From positions 123,325-187,324 of the IMG/VR virus record IMGVR_UViG_3300047494_000112: a stretch of 64,000 nucleotides of DNA, one strand, 5' to 3'. This DNA comes from a virus. The stretch's first letter is position 1, and each line of letters opens with the position of its first letter. This document shows, one piece after another, positions 41,887 to 50,363 of this stretch. The notes below the pieces were generated by a model. That model was given only the letters and a program-made list of their open reading frames with translations, made no database searches and was not told the DNA's origin. Made by a program: the position numbers and the translations under genes.

Positions 41887-43059
41887 ATGAGCAAAGTGCT
41901 TGACCTGAATACTACTGTCAAAAAGATTGGTTGCATTTACGAAGAGTTTCTGCTAGAGAATTGGGGTAAAGTTAAGCTGAGCGAAATGCAAGATTTGATA
42001 ATAAAAGAATTACGTGAAGCGAATGTAAGGCTAAGAGAGGATTTTGGATATAAGACCAGGTATTACCAGCCTAAAAAGATGAGAGGCCGACCTGCTCCTT
42101 CTAATGCTACAATTGAACGTGCTGCCCAAATGGCTGACATGAAGCTAAATGAACGCATGACCTTGGAAGAAATTGGTGCTCATTATGGCATGACACGCGA
42201 ACGTGTGCGTCAAATTCTAAACAAATTTTCCAAAGAGCAGTATCAGGCTTACCGAGCAGATGTTTCTGAAGCTGCTCAGCGTAAACGAGAGGCGTTAAAG
42301 GATGAAATTGAACAGCGTAAAATTGAGCGGCAAAAATATTGGGATCAATGTCACGACATTGCAAAGCAAGATTTTGCAAATGGCTTGACTTGGGATCAGG
42401 TTTTGGAAAAGAATGGTTGGACCAGAACCATCCAGCATCAACTACTCGACAAATATGTGGATCTAATTCGATTTCCCAGAGTAAGAATTGCAGCAAAAAT
42501 GACAGACGAAATTTGGAATGAAAGATACGAGATAGCCAAAAGAGTCCTGTCTGATGGAGGATCTTCGGAGGAAATTGCGTCAAAGCTGCACATATCAATT
42601 AGCTGCATTACTGCTATATATAAAAAGTTTCCTGATCTTAAACAGTTGGTTAAAGACCAAAGAGATAAAAAGAAGCAAAAAAGAAAGTGTCCTACTTTTA
42701 AGATCTATGATAAGGTTTGGGAACAGAGATACACTATTGCAAAAGAAATGCTAGACCAAGGAAAAAGTTGGGATGAGGTGAAAAAAGCTTTAAATTTGAA
42801 AGGCTATTCTAGTATCATTCTTCTTCAAAATCACTATCCTGATTTAAAGAAAAAGCCAGGCCATCGTAAAATAGGAAAAGGAAATCATGCCTTATCACCT
42901 GACGTTTGGCAGTTTAGGTATGATACAGCAAGGCAGATTTTATTCTACGACAAGGGTACGTGGAATGACGTTGCTCGTAAATTAGATTTGAAAATATCTT
43001 CAATGAATCGACTCAAAGTCAAGTTTCCTGATTTGAAAAACGCAAGGACAAATAGGTAG
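41887..43059 (+). CDS. sigma-region-4-like protein with four tandem HTH modules
   Basis: Encodes 390 aa; ATG 41887 follows AAAGGA. Residues 91-111 (MTLEEIGAHYGMTRERVRQI) are a textbook sigma70 region 4 helix-turn-helix. After a charged linker come four repeats of about 46 residues (152-197, 210-256, 278-324, 341-384). Each has the plan W..RY.IA...L..G.SW.EV...L.....SI......FPDLK, i.e. small HTH units that could read a long DNA site. No region 2 is visible, so it is not a complete sigma factor; a transcription or replication-origin binder is the likely role. Confidence 0.75.
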   Translation: MSKVLDLNTTVKKIGCIYEEFLLENWGKVKLSEMQDLIIKELREANVRLREDFGYKTRYYQPKKMRGRPAPSNATIERAAQMADMKLNERMTLEEIGAHYGMTRERVRQILNKFSKEQYQAYRADVSEAAQRKREALKDEIEQRKIERQKYWDQCHDIAKQDFANGLTWDQVLEKNGWTRTIQHQLLDKYVDLIRFPRVRIAAKMTDEIWNERYEIAKRVLSDGGSSEEIASKLHISISCITAIYKKFPDLKQLVKDQRDKKKQKRKCPTFKIYDKVWEQRYTIAKEMLDQGKSWDEVKKALNLKGYSSIILLQNHYPDLKKKPGHRKIGKGNHALSPDVWQFRYDTARQILFYDKGTWNDVARKLDLKISSMNRLKVKFPDLKNARTNR

Positions 43060-43566
43060 ATGCAAAACACCTGGCAGTGGCGGAGCTTGGTTGCTCTAAA
43101 AACTCTATCAGAGAGCAAACTTGTAAAATTGTTCAAGCTGCCAGAGTTTAGAGTGATTATGCAAGATAAACCGTACTACAAGTCTCTAAGACTAGAAAAC
43201 TATGTCAAAGTAGAATACAGCAAAAAACGAGGAAATTTGCTGTTACTACATGCTGATCTAAGCCATCAAACAGCCAGTCCAAATTACATGGAATGGCTGT
43301 GGTACTCTCAAGCTAGAGGAGGCTCAGCTGCAAACTATGGCCCTTCATTTAAAATTTCACCACAAGTTGTAGCTCAACAGCATGCTTTTTGGGTACCTTT
43401 AGAGCAATGGTGTGAATTTCCTGACAAGTGGAAAAGCTTTAAATCTGACTTTACAATTGCAATTCGTTTGGATGAAGATGAGGTTCCAATAAAGGTAAAA
43501 CGCCTCTGGTTCAAGAAATACTTTGCTGAGTTTAACCGATTACGAAAAGAGGGGTTAGAGTTATGA
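43060..43566 (+). CDS. hypothetical protein
   Basis: Encodes 168 aa starting directly after the previous stop (TAG ATG). Basic, Trp-rich. Coupled by ATGA to the amber-interrupted gene. Not recognised. Confidence 0.65.
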   Translation: MQNTWQWRSLVALKTLSESKLVKLFKLPEFRVIMQDKPYYKSLRLENYVKVEYSKKRGNLLLLHADLSHQTASPNYMEWLWYSQARGGSAANYGPSFKISPQVVAQQHAFWVPLEQWCEFPDKWKSFKSDFTIAIRLDEDEVPIKVKRLWFKKYFAEFNRLRKEGLEL

Positions 43567-43892
43567 CAACCTGGCGCTATCAGCTAGTCTATGAAATTCA
43601 TTTGATAGGCGAAGAAGAAGAACGTGTGTATTCCTTCTGTGAAGTGTAGCCAGATAAAGATGAAAAATTATCTGGCTACACTGATCCTCAAAGGCCGGTA
43701 TCGGCTGAAGATGTAATGGGGATATTGTGGACGTTGGCCAAGATGAGAGACTCTGTGATAAAGTACGGTGCAGTTGAATACAAAAAATTAGAATCGGGAA
43801 TGAAATTCCAAATCCAGGAGAAGAAAAATGGACCATTGGATAATCAACAAGCTGGAAACATTGTGGATGAAGGTCCCGGTCTCACCATATGA
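43563..43892 (+). CDS. amber-interrupted gene (28 + 80 codons in one frame)
   Basis: ATG 43563 overlaps the upstream stop (ATGA) and has GAGGGG in front. Translation gives 28 residues ending FCEV, then TAG at 43647-43649. The same frame then stays open for 80 codons with normal protein character (QRPVSAEDVMGILWTLAK and on) to TGA at 43890-43892. The amber lies at the base of a perfect 12-bp hairpin. TAG is an ordinary stop elsewhere in this window, and no CTA-anticodon tRNA is seen here. Either programmed readthrough, a recent nonsense mutation or a sequence error. The tail overlaps the next gene by 65 nt. Confidence 0.55.
43646..43679 (+). other. perfect 12-bp hairpin spanning the in-frame amber
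   Basis: GTAGCCAGATAA (43646-43657) pairs exactly with TTATCTGGCTAC (43668-43679), 10-nt loop. The TAG is bases 2-4 of the left arm. Position inside an open frame suits a recoding element better than a terminator; no T-run follows. Confidence 0.6.
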
Positions 43893-44301
43893 GGTTTCAA
43901 GATTCTTGATAGTAGGTGCCGCATTTCCAATGAGCTTTGGTTCAGGATTTCAGATTTACCAAGGTGACAAAATAGCTTTAATACTATTGTTTATCTGGGC
44001 TTTGATTATCCGAAGCGATTATTTGGCAACAATTCAAGCTGAGAGAGAAAATTTAAGACAACACTACAATTCTCAAAAGATCAGCCAATTCATTTGGAGA
44101 ATTTGGCTAATTGTTTTGACTTTTCAAACAGTGTTTGTAATTGCATTAGATATTAAATGGAATCACTTTGATTTCTATGATCTATATTCTTTGGGATATC
44201 CAATGCTGGCAATTGCTGCCTACCTACGTGCCATTAATTGGATAAAGCCTCCGCCTAAGACGGTGCAAGTAAAGATTCCAGAAGGAGCAGTATTTACCTA
44301 A
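43828..44301 (+). CDS. membrane protein
   Basis: Encodes 157 aa, CAGGAGAAGAAAA upstream. Four hydrophobic segments (about 26-38, 47-61, 88-105, 120-138) predict a polytopic inner-membrane protein. Starts inside the C-terminal end of the amber-interrupted frame. Function unknown. Confidence 0.65.
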   Translation: MDHWIINKLETLWMKVPVSPYEVSRFLIVGAAFPMSFGSGFQIYQGDKIALILLFIWALIIRSDYLATIQAERENLRQHYNSQKISQFIWRIWLIVLTFQTVFVIALDIKWNHFDFYDLYSLGYPMLAIAAYLRAINWIKPPPKTVQVKIPEGAVFT

Positions 44302-44332
44302 TTCTGGTAAAGTAAAACGAAGGAGAATAAAA

Positions 44333-44611
44333 TTGAATTGTCAATTTCCGTTTGGTGATCCGCGAGACAGAGAACATTTTCACTTTTGCGGAAAGCCCAC
44401 TTGTGAAAACAACAGTAATGTTCCCTATTGTGAAGAATGCTACAACCTTGCTTATGATAGCAATCGAACCAAACACTATAACAATAGGGCAAATATTAAT
44501 CCTCAACCAAAGGTTTTGGCAGTAAAGCCTGTCAAAGAAGCTCCGCAAAAAAAGATCAAAACTCCCGCCATCGCACCTAAGCGAATGGGCATAACTATAG
44601 AGGTAGATTAG
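44333..44611 (+). CDS. GcrA-like zinc-motif protein
   Basis: Encodes 92 aa from TTG 44333 behind AGGAGAATAAAA. The first 41 residues match the C-terminal signature of GcrA: NCQFPFGDP, then FHFCG, then PYCEECYNLAY, with Cys3, Cys19, Cys33 and Cys36 as likely metal ligands. GcrA is an alphaproteobacterial cell-cycle regulator that binds sigma70-RNA polymerase and methylated promoters. Here the N-terminal helix-turn-helix of GcrA is missing and a basic Lys/Pro-rich tail follows. It could imitate or interfere with host GcrA (inference). Confidence 0.7.
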   Translation: MNCQFPFGDPRDREHFHFCGKPTCENNSNVPYCEECYNLAYDSNRTKHYNNRANINPQPKVLAVKPVKEAPQKKIKTPAIAPKRMGITIEVD

Positions 44612-44612
44612 A

Positions 44613-45458
44613 ATGTTTGGACATAACCGTATAATGGTTCCAAAATCTTATTCCGAGGAACCAAAAGAATCTCTAATGATAACTAGTCTATTTAAGACCA
44701 TGCAAGGAGAAGGCCCATTTGCAGGTCGTTCATGCGTTTTTTTGCGCCTTACTGGTTGTAATCTAAAATGCAGCTTCTGCGACACTTTCTTTGACTCTGG
44801 AGACACACTCTCTTTTCAAGAGATTATTGTTCGAATCCACGAAGCAGAATTAAGATTTTATCGTAGTAGAAATATTGACATACGAAGCACTGCACTTGAA
44901 ACGCAAAAAAGACTCCTGGTAATTACAGGAGGCGAACCAACAGCTCAACCAAACCTTACCGGGTTTATTGACCAGATTATTGGTCTTGGTTGGGATGTTC
45001 AGATTGAGAGTAACGGGTTGATTAAACGTCACCTTCATCCCGATGCTTATTATGTTGTAAGCCCAAAGGTAAATGAAAAAACCAAGCAATTCATCAAGCT
45101 TAATACAGATATGCTGATGAGAGCTAATTGCTTAAAGTTTGTAATCAGCAAGACAGAACCTGGCTATACAGACATTCCAGAATTTGCACTAGAATGGCGT
45201 AAAGAAGCTGATGAACGTGGAGTAGAAAAACGTATCTATGTTTCTCCTATGAACATGTATGCTACTCAGCCAGTAAAGCTAGGAGCTAATGGAACCTTGG
45301 AAGGTAGAAGTGAGGTTGATGAACGAATCTCATTCTGGACTCCAGGATTACTTGATATGAAAAAGAACCAGGAGAACCACGAATGGGCAGCTGAAATTGC
45401 TCTTAAGCATAGAGCGTACCTGACACTACAAACTCATCTGATGGCATCACTACCATAA
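44613..45458 (+). CDS. queE: 7-carboxy-7-deazaguanine synthase (QueE-like radical SAM)
   Basis: Encodes 281 aa, one base after the GcrA-like gene. FKTMQGEGPFAGRS and GCNLKCSFCD (Cys49, Cys53, Cys56 in CX3CX2C) hold the 4Fe-4S cluster and substrate, and VITGGEPTAQPNL binds SAM. QueE makes the 7-deazaguanine core used for queuosine in tRNA or, in some phages, for modified guanine in DNA. No QueC, QueD, FolE or DpdA gene is visible in this window, so the route may be completed elsewhere or by the host. Confidence 0.88.
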   Translation: MFGHNRIMVPKSYSEEPKESLMITSLFKTMQGEGPFAGRSCVFLRLTGCNLKCSFCDTFFDSGDTLSFQEIIVRIHEAELRFYRSRNIDIRSTALETQKRLLVITGGEPTAQPNLTGFIDQIIGLGWDVQIESNGLIKRHLHPDAYYVVSPKVNEKTKQFIKLNTDMLMRANCLKFVISKTEPGYTDIPEFALEWRKEADERGVEKRIYVSPMNMYATQPVKLGANGTLEGRSEVDERISFWTPGLLDMKKNQENHEWAAEIALKHRAYLTLQTHLMASLP

Positions 45459-45471
45459 CAAGGAGAATAAA

Positions 45472-46419
45472 ATGTCTGCAACACAAACTGAGACTAAAGT
45501 GTCAAACGTCGCAATGAAGCGTTTGATTGCTAATACTATTAGCCGAGCTCTCGAAAAGATGGGCAGCAAAATCTTTACTTTTACTGACGTAAATAACGCC
45601 ATTGTTTCTGACGGAAAATATAATGGTGGAGCAACAAATGATGAAATTCAGCACGCGCTTGATTGGCGTGTAAAAGCTTACAAATTATACAAGTTGCCTG
45701 ATGGTTCGTACACAAGGTCAAAAGGCCGTGCAAGGTTGGCTAAGACCAAAAATGAAGATAAGGTAGTGAAAACTATCTTTACACCTGCTGCCAAATTGGC
45801 AAAAAATGAAGTGCTGGCCAAAAACGCAAAGCCTGGAGATGGCCGTCCTGGTGGTCGTAAGATTATCCAAAGCCCTAAAAAGGTCAAGAGAAACAAGAAA
45901 CTTGTTCAAAGTAGCATAGGCCCAACGAAGCTTGGATTTGCAATAGGTAAAGCTATTAAAGCTTCAAACAACTTTTTGTCAGCCGACATTTTGCGAGCCG
46001 TTCAAATTGACTGGCCAAAAGCCACAATTCAGGACGTTAACAAAGCTCTAAATTGGCGTATTGCAAACAAGAGCTTAAAATTCGTTGATGGGTTTCTGGT
46101 TCATAGCGTCTGGAATGGCTCCAAGAGCCATGTACGCTCTGCCAAAAACGTTATCGTGCAAAAGAGCAATTTACCTGTAGAAACAAAGACTATAACAGAC
46201 GAAACTTTAACAGCACAGATAAAACGCTTAAACGATATTCCCCACACTATTGCTGACACCTCAATCAAGATAACCAAGACTTTTGATTTTACCGCTGATG
46301 CTCTTGGTATTGCTCAATTTGAAAGCTATTGCAAAATTTATGAAATGCTGAATGACAAGCACCAAGACATTTTGTATGGTAAAGTAATGGACTACATTAA
46401 TAGCATAATGGGAAGCTAA
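45472..46419 (+). CDS. protein with duplicated winged-helix-like domain
   Basis: Encodes 315 aa, AAGGAGAATAAA upstream. Residues about 20-85 and 160-220 share one plan: (I)S/GKAI.K....F...DI..AI......AT..(D/E)(I/V)..AL(D/N)WR......LK..DG......S. A Lys/Gly/Arg linker separates them. Looks like two copies of a small DNA-binding domain, with an acidic helical C-terminus. Family not named. Confidence 0.65.
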   Translation: MSATQTETKVSNVAMKRLIANTISRALEKMGSKIFTFTDVNNAIVSDGKYNGGATNDEIQHALDWRVKAYKLYKLPDGSYTRSKGRARLAKTKNEDKVVKTIFTPAAKLAKNEVLAKNAKPGDGRPGGRKIIQSPKKVKRNKKLVQSSIGPTKLGFAIGKAIKASNNFLSADILRAVQIDWPKATIQDVNKALNWRIANKSLKFVDGFLVHSVWNGSKSHVRSAKNVIVQKSNLPVETKTITDETLTAQIKRLNDIPHTIADTSIKITKTFDFTADALGIAQFESYCKIYEMLNDKHQDILYGKVMDYINSIMGS

Positions 46420-46421
46420 AC

Positions 46422-47435
46422 TTGAGTTGGCTTGTACTAGGTGATCTACACCTTCAATGTTACCCGAAGGGAGTTCCTGCGTCGTTCTCCTATATCAAAA
46501 ATATCTTTAATCAGGTAGAAGAGTATGCACGTAAAAACGCTGTAGACACCGTAGTACAAGTTGGAGATGTTCATGATGGTGCGGGGGTCGATGAGGCCAC
46601 CCGCATCTTTCTTTTGGATCAGTTGCATAATTCTAAACTACAGTGGCGATTGCTAATGGGCAATCATGATTACACAGACTCAGAATACAACACGCTTAAA
46701 TACTATCAAGCACTACAAAAACGCTTAGGCATTTTGCCGAATGTTCAATTTTACACTGAACCTACTCCGGACAAATTGAAGGGAAAATTTGTTGCCTTTC
46801 TACCTTGGCCTCACAACAAGATAAAATTTTCGGAGCCTTTGATCTGTTTTGCTCACTTTGCAGCGGCTGGAGCCAAAGGAGATAATGGCTATGTCTTAAA
46901 AGGTGATCGTTATATCTCAAAAAATCACTATTGGGAGATAGGTGATTTACATACACCGCAGCGTGGTAGTAATTGGAATTACATAGGAGCACCACTCCAA
47001 TTCAAATACGGTGACACTGACAAAAGGTTTTTTGGCCATTTTACTGGTACAGCTATCAAACCAAAGACAACCAAGATACCAATCCAATTGCCTTATAGGA
47101 TTGAACAAGGTACCTACACTAATCCAAAAGATTTAGATATGCTTTTCAAACACTTAGGTAAACGTGAGACCAATGAATATACTCTCCTAAAATTAGGAGA
47201 AGAAATATTAGTTGATCATCGTTATGACGAGCTTAGTAAACAGCCTAGATTAACAATTGAATATGCTGGCAAGAAGCAAAAAGATGAAGAACAACAGGAT
47301 ACAATTGTGTTAATTGACTCCAAGTCCGTCAGAGAATCTTTGGTTCGTAAGCGTTTAAAGAAAAAAGGCCATGACAAAAAAACTATAGATAAAGCCATGT
47401 CGATCGTCAATTCTTTGGAGAAAGAAAATGGATGA
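46422..47435 (+). CDS. SbcD/Mre11-like nuclease (T4 gp47-type)
   Basis: Encodes 337 aa from TTG 46422. Metallophosphoesterase motifs are in order: GDLHLQ (Asp8, His10), GDVHDG (Asp49), GNHDYTD (Asn81, His82). T4 gp47 is 339 aa. Partners an SbcC/gp46 ATPase to resect DNA ends in recombination-dependent replication; no gp46-like gene is in this window. Lys-rich helical C-terminus fits the partner-binding part. Confidence 0.85.
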   Translation: MSWLVLGDLHLQCYPKGVPASFSYIKNIFNQVEEYARKNAVDTVVQVGDVHDGAGVDEATRIFLLDQLHNSKLQWRLLMGNHDYTDSEYNTLKYYQALQKRLGILPNVQFYTEPTPDKLKGKFVAFLPWPHNKIKFSEPLICFAHFAAAGAKGDNGYVLKGDRYISKNHYWEIGDLHTPQRGSNWNYIGAPLQFKYGDTDKRFFGHFTGTAIKPKTTKIPIQLPYRIEQGTYTNPKDLDMLFKHLGKRETNEYTLLKLGEEILVDHRYDELSKQPRLTIEYAGKKQKDEEQQDTIVLIDSKSVRESLVRKRLKKKGHDKKTIDKAMSIVNSLEKENG

Positions 47436-47655
47436 AATTAAGCTGTGCAAGGACTGCCAATGGGTAAAAGTTGGCTGGATTGATAAATTGCTTGTTGGAT
47501 GGAGATTTGCTAAATGTACACACCCAGATTCGGAACAAGAAGAAGAAATAGACTACTCAACAGGAAAGATAGAGCCCAAACATTTTTACTATTGCTCTAC
47601 CATGAGAATGGGCAGTTGTGGAAAAGAAGCTAACCTCTTTGAGCCCAAATCATGA
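47428..47655 (+). CDS. Cys-rich small protein
   Basis: Encodes 75 aa overlapping the nuclease gene by 8 nt. CKDCQW at the start and KCTH, YYCST, GSCG later give five to six Cys, probably a zinc site. No family named. Confidence 0.6.
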   Translation: MDEIKLCKDCQWVKVGWIDKLLVGWRFAKCTHPDSEQEEEIDYSTGKIEPKHFYYCSTMRMGSCGKEANLFEPKS

Positions 47656-47978
47656 CAAAACGCTTACCTGAAGCTGTAAAGCTAATTCGTCGGGCTAAAA
47701 GATATTTACGAAAGGGCTGGACTAAAGGATATTCAGCTAGAGACAAAGACAACCATTGGGCTCCTCCTACAGAAAAAAGTGCTGTTTGCTGGTGCCTAGT
47801 TGGAGCTTTAGACAAAGCAGTCAAAGGTGGAGATTGGTATCAGCATTTAGGTAAGGAAGAGCTGTACAAAGTCTTTGGTCGGCAGCCTTTACATAAATTT
47901 AATGACGCTGCTGAATCTGTTGATGAGGTAATTGGCAAGTTAGACCATTTGGAGGCTCTATATGTATCAAGTAAATAA
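47652..47978 (+). CDS. DUF6197-like protein
   Basis: Encodes 108 aa, ATGA-coupled. RKGWTKGYSARD, then SAVCWCLVGALDKAV, then KFNDAAESVDEVIGKLD is the pattern of DUF6197, a family common in phages with no known function. Overlaps the next gene by 17 nt. Confidence 0.65.
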   Translation: MTKRLPEAVKLIRRAKRYLRKGWTKGYSARDKDNHWAPPTEKSAVCWCLVGALDKAVKGGDWYQHLGKEELYKVFGRQPLHKFNDAAESVDEVIGKLDHLEALYVSSK

Positions 47979-48330
47979 AGAGAATGCTTTTGCTACAATG
48001 CGTGAATGCTTTTACAATCAAAGAACAATATGGATTGATGGTGCTGGGCCTTACAAAGTTGGTGCATTTGACCCCAACAACAATCAGGTATTATTAATCA
48101 AATATCGTAATTCAGATTTATACGAAAGCTATCTAAAACTAATTGAACAGCTTTCAAAAAGGCGTTATGATCCTTTTAACATGGAGAGCATGAAACTATT
48201 TCATAAAGAAATGGAAGAAAAAGAGGGTGAATATTGGCACCTTTTGCAAGATTTTAAACTGTGGGTATCCTCTGACTTTTTTAGACTAAACACAGTGACT
48301 TTAGGACATCTGAAATCAGACCATGAATAG
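47962..48330 (+). CDS. hypothetical protein
   Basis: Encodes 122 aa, starting inside the DUF6197 gene (TTGGAGGCTCTAT upstream). Helical, many Tyr/Phe. Overlaps the primase start by 8 nt. Confidence 0.6.
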   Translation: MYQVNKENAFATMRECFYNQRTIWIDGAGPYKVGAFDPNNNQVLLIKYRNSDLYESYLKLIEQLSKRRYDPFNMESMKLFHKEMEEKEGEYWHLLQDFKLWVSSDFFRLNTVTLGHLKSDHE

Positions 48331-49315
48331 AGAAGCTCTTGTTGCAGCCTTACATTCGGTACCAGATCGAGGCTTTGAATTGCGAGGAGAAAAAGGCTGG
48401 ATAAAATGTCCTTGGCATCGCGATGGCAATGAGTCTACTCCATCACTTTGCATTACCTTAGATAGCGGGCAGTATCCTGCGGGTAGTTGGGTATGCTTTG
48501 GCTGTAGCCCTAGAAAATCAGGCAATTGGAATGTACTAGCAGTTAAACTTTCTTTAAAAAAGAAAGGCCAAGAGGACGAAGACGAACTCTATGCTTCTGA
48601 GCTGCCTGAAAAGATGCTGCAAAAAATGCTGGAAGAAGAAGATGAGCAAGCTAATAACCTGCACGAAATGATCTTAAAAGAGCCAATTGTACAGATAAGC
48701 CAAAATTGGAGGGGAATCAAAGGTTGGCTATTGAATGAGATTGGCGCTAGAGTGTCTATGCTTTCTTCCTCAGGAAAAACCATTAATTCCAGCAGAGTCT
48801 ATTTACCTGTTAGAGTAAATGGAAAATGGCAAGGTGGCATTTTTTGTTCTTGGTCAGAACAAAGCGGTCTTAAATACGAAAATGAGAAGATGGAATCGCA
48901 AAATTTACTCTTTCCATATGACTGGGTAAAAGAACAGCTATTAAAGCTTCCGCCTAAAAGAAGAAAATGCTTGTTTGTAGAGGGACCAAGAGATGCTCTC
49001 AACATGTGTCAAAACGGGATTATGGCTCTGGCTAATTTGGGTGGTGATACAGTTTGGAGTGAGTCTAAGTCTGAATTGCTTCAAGAGCTAAATTTATCTG
49101 TCTTGGTAATTGCAACCGATCCCGATCACATGGGTAATAAATTGGCAAATATAATTAAGCGTTCATTGGGTAACATTATCCCTAACATTAAAAGATTCAA
49201 AATGAAGGTAAAATGGAACGAAGCTAGAACAAAGATTTTGGAAAAAGAAGATCCAGGTAATTTATCTCCTGATAGAATAGATTATCTGCGTAAACAGATG
49301 GAAGGGTTTAGTTGA
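48323..49315 (+). CDS. DNA primase (CHC2 zinc finger + TOPRIM)
   Basis: Encodes 330 aa; T4 gp61 is 342. The CHC2 zinc ribbon is CPWH..CFGC (Cys29, His32, Cys58, Cys61). The TOPRIM part has LFVEGPRDAL (about 216-225) and IATDPDHMG (Asp near 263), which position metal for primer synthesis. The replicative helicase that would drive it is not in this window. Overlaps the genes on both sides. Confidence 0.88.
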   Translation: MNREALVAALHSVPDRGFELRGEKGWIKCPWHRDGNESTPSLCITLDSGQYPAGSWVCFGCSPRKSGNWNVLAVKLSLKKKGQEDEDELYASELPEKMLQKMLEEEDEQANNLHEMILKEPIVQISQNWRGIKGWLLNEIGARVSMLSSSGKTINSSRVYLPVRVNGKWQGGIFCSWSEQSGLKYENEKMESQNLLFPYDWVKEQLLKLPPKRRKCLFVEGPRDALNMCQNGIMALANLGGDTVWSESKSELLQELNLSVLVIATDPDHMGNKLANIIKRSLGNIIPNIKRFKMKVKWNEARTKILEKEDPGNLSPDRIDYLRKQMEGFS

Positions 49316-49662
49316 TGGACGAAACAACCACTCCAACAAGTGAGGATTTGAAAAAAGAAGTAGAATCTCACTTTAATGAGGTAATGTTGTCTCACAGTAG
49401 ATTAGGTAGATGTATAGGCTATGCAGAAGATGATACAGATTGCTATATCATTGTATTGTTTGAACGCAGAAAAATTGTCTGGCATACAATGGTGGGAGGC
49501 TACACGTGGCTAAAATGTTTAGAACAACAAAATGTCATTAAAATAAAAGACACAGACAAAATTTGGAATGATTATTCTAGATTAGATTCTCTTTTAAGTT
49601 TGAATGAGGCTCCAAAGCAAGACAAATTTTTAGTTGTTCTTGAGGAAAAAGAGAATGTTTAA
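49315..49662 (+). CDS. hypothetical protein
   Basis: Encodes 115 aa from ATG 49315 overlapping the primase stop (TGATG). Mixed alpha/beta with YIIVLFERRKIVWHTMV. Function unknown. Confidence 0.6.
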   Translation: MDETTTPTSEDLKKEVESHFNEVMLSHSRLGRCIGYAEDDTDCYIIVLFERRKIVWHTMVGGYTWLKCLEQQNVIKIKDTDKIWNDYSRLDSLLSLNEAPKQDKFLVVLEEKENV

Positions 49663-49945
49663 TAAATTTTTAGGGGTTATTATTCTAATATTTTTTATAT
49701 TTGTAATTACCTCACTATTGGCTTTTAACCAGTTAAAAATAAATCCGGTTGCAAACTTTAATCCAACTTTAATACAAGATCAACAAATGGCGCGTGACTG
49801 TATCTTGTCAGAGGTAAAATGGGCTGATAGCCAAACCAAGCCCTCCAATCAAGAAATTAATGCTTGGAGCGACAATTGTCTTGGTATTGCCACCGCTGAA
49901 TATAGGGTACTATTACAGGAGAAAATAGATGAAAACCGCAATTGA
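49655..49945 (+). CDS. single-pass membrane protein
   Basis: Encodes 96 aa from ATG 49655 (overlap 8 nt). Basic MFNK start, one transmembrane helix (residues 5-23), then a soluble outer part with three Cys and helical end. An inner spanin is possible but unproven, as no outer partner gene is seen. Confidence 0.6.
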   Translation: MFNKFLGVIILIFFIFVITSLLAFNQLKINPVANFNPTLIQDQQMARDCILSEVKWADSQTKPSNQEINAWSDNCLGIATAEYRVLLQEKIDENRN

Positions 49946-50339
49946 AAAATTGGCTGAACGTGATGAAGATAAAGGGCTAATAAAGCGCCATGTTTCATGG
50001 GGGCCTGAAGGCCACAAAATGACCCAAGAAGAAAAAGCTGAGTATATTCTTCAGATTGAAGATCAAGTAGCTGCAGAACTGGCAAACACTGTATCTATTC
50101 CAGTGTCAGTGTTGACTGACATTTCAGACGCTTTACATAATCTACATAAACTAGGTCAAGCTACCATTGATGAATGGACGCATATGAGTGAAAGTGAACG
50201 TTTTCTTCGTCATAAAGTAGGCGAACTTGCCGAGTTTCCAGCAATGTTTGCAGAGCAATATCTACCGGCAAATATTCAGATTGAGCGGCGTAAGGATCGT
50301 TTAAGACGAGAACGGGCACCAGCAACAGAGCGAGAATAA
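49929..50339 (+). CDS. hypothetical helical protein
   Basis: Encodes 136 aa, CAGGAGAAAATAG upstream, overlapping the membrane protein by 17 nt. Helical, with an Arg-rich end (RRKDRLRRERAP). Function unknown. Confidence 0.6.
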   Translation: MKTAIEKLAERDEDKGLIKRHVSWGPEGHKMTQEEKAEYILQIEDQVAAELANTVSIPVSVLTDISDALHNLHKLGQATIDEWTHMSESERFLRHKVGELAEFPAMFAEQYLPANIQIERRKDRLRRERAPATERE

Positions 50340-50363
50340 TGACACAATTTAGGAGGATATCTA

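Noticed and set aside
13466-44320. Recurring TCTGGTAAA(A/G)T words before some genes (13466, 44302) as possible phage promoters
   Set aside because: Only a few copies, similar words also occur inside genes, and no consistent second element was found.
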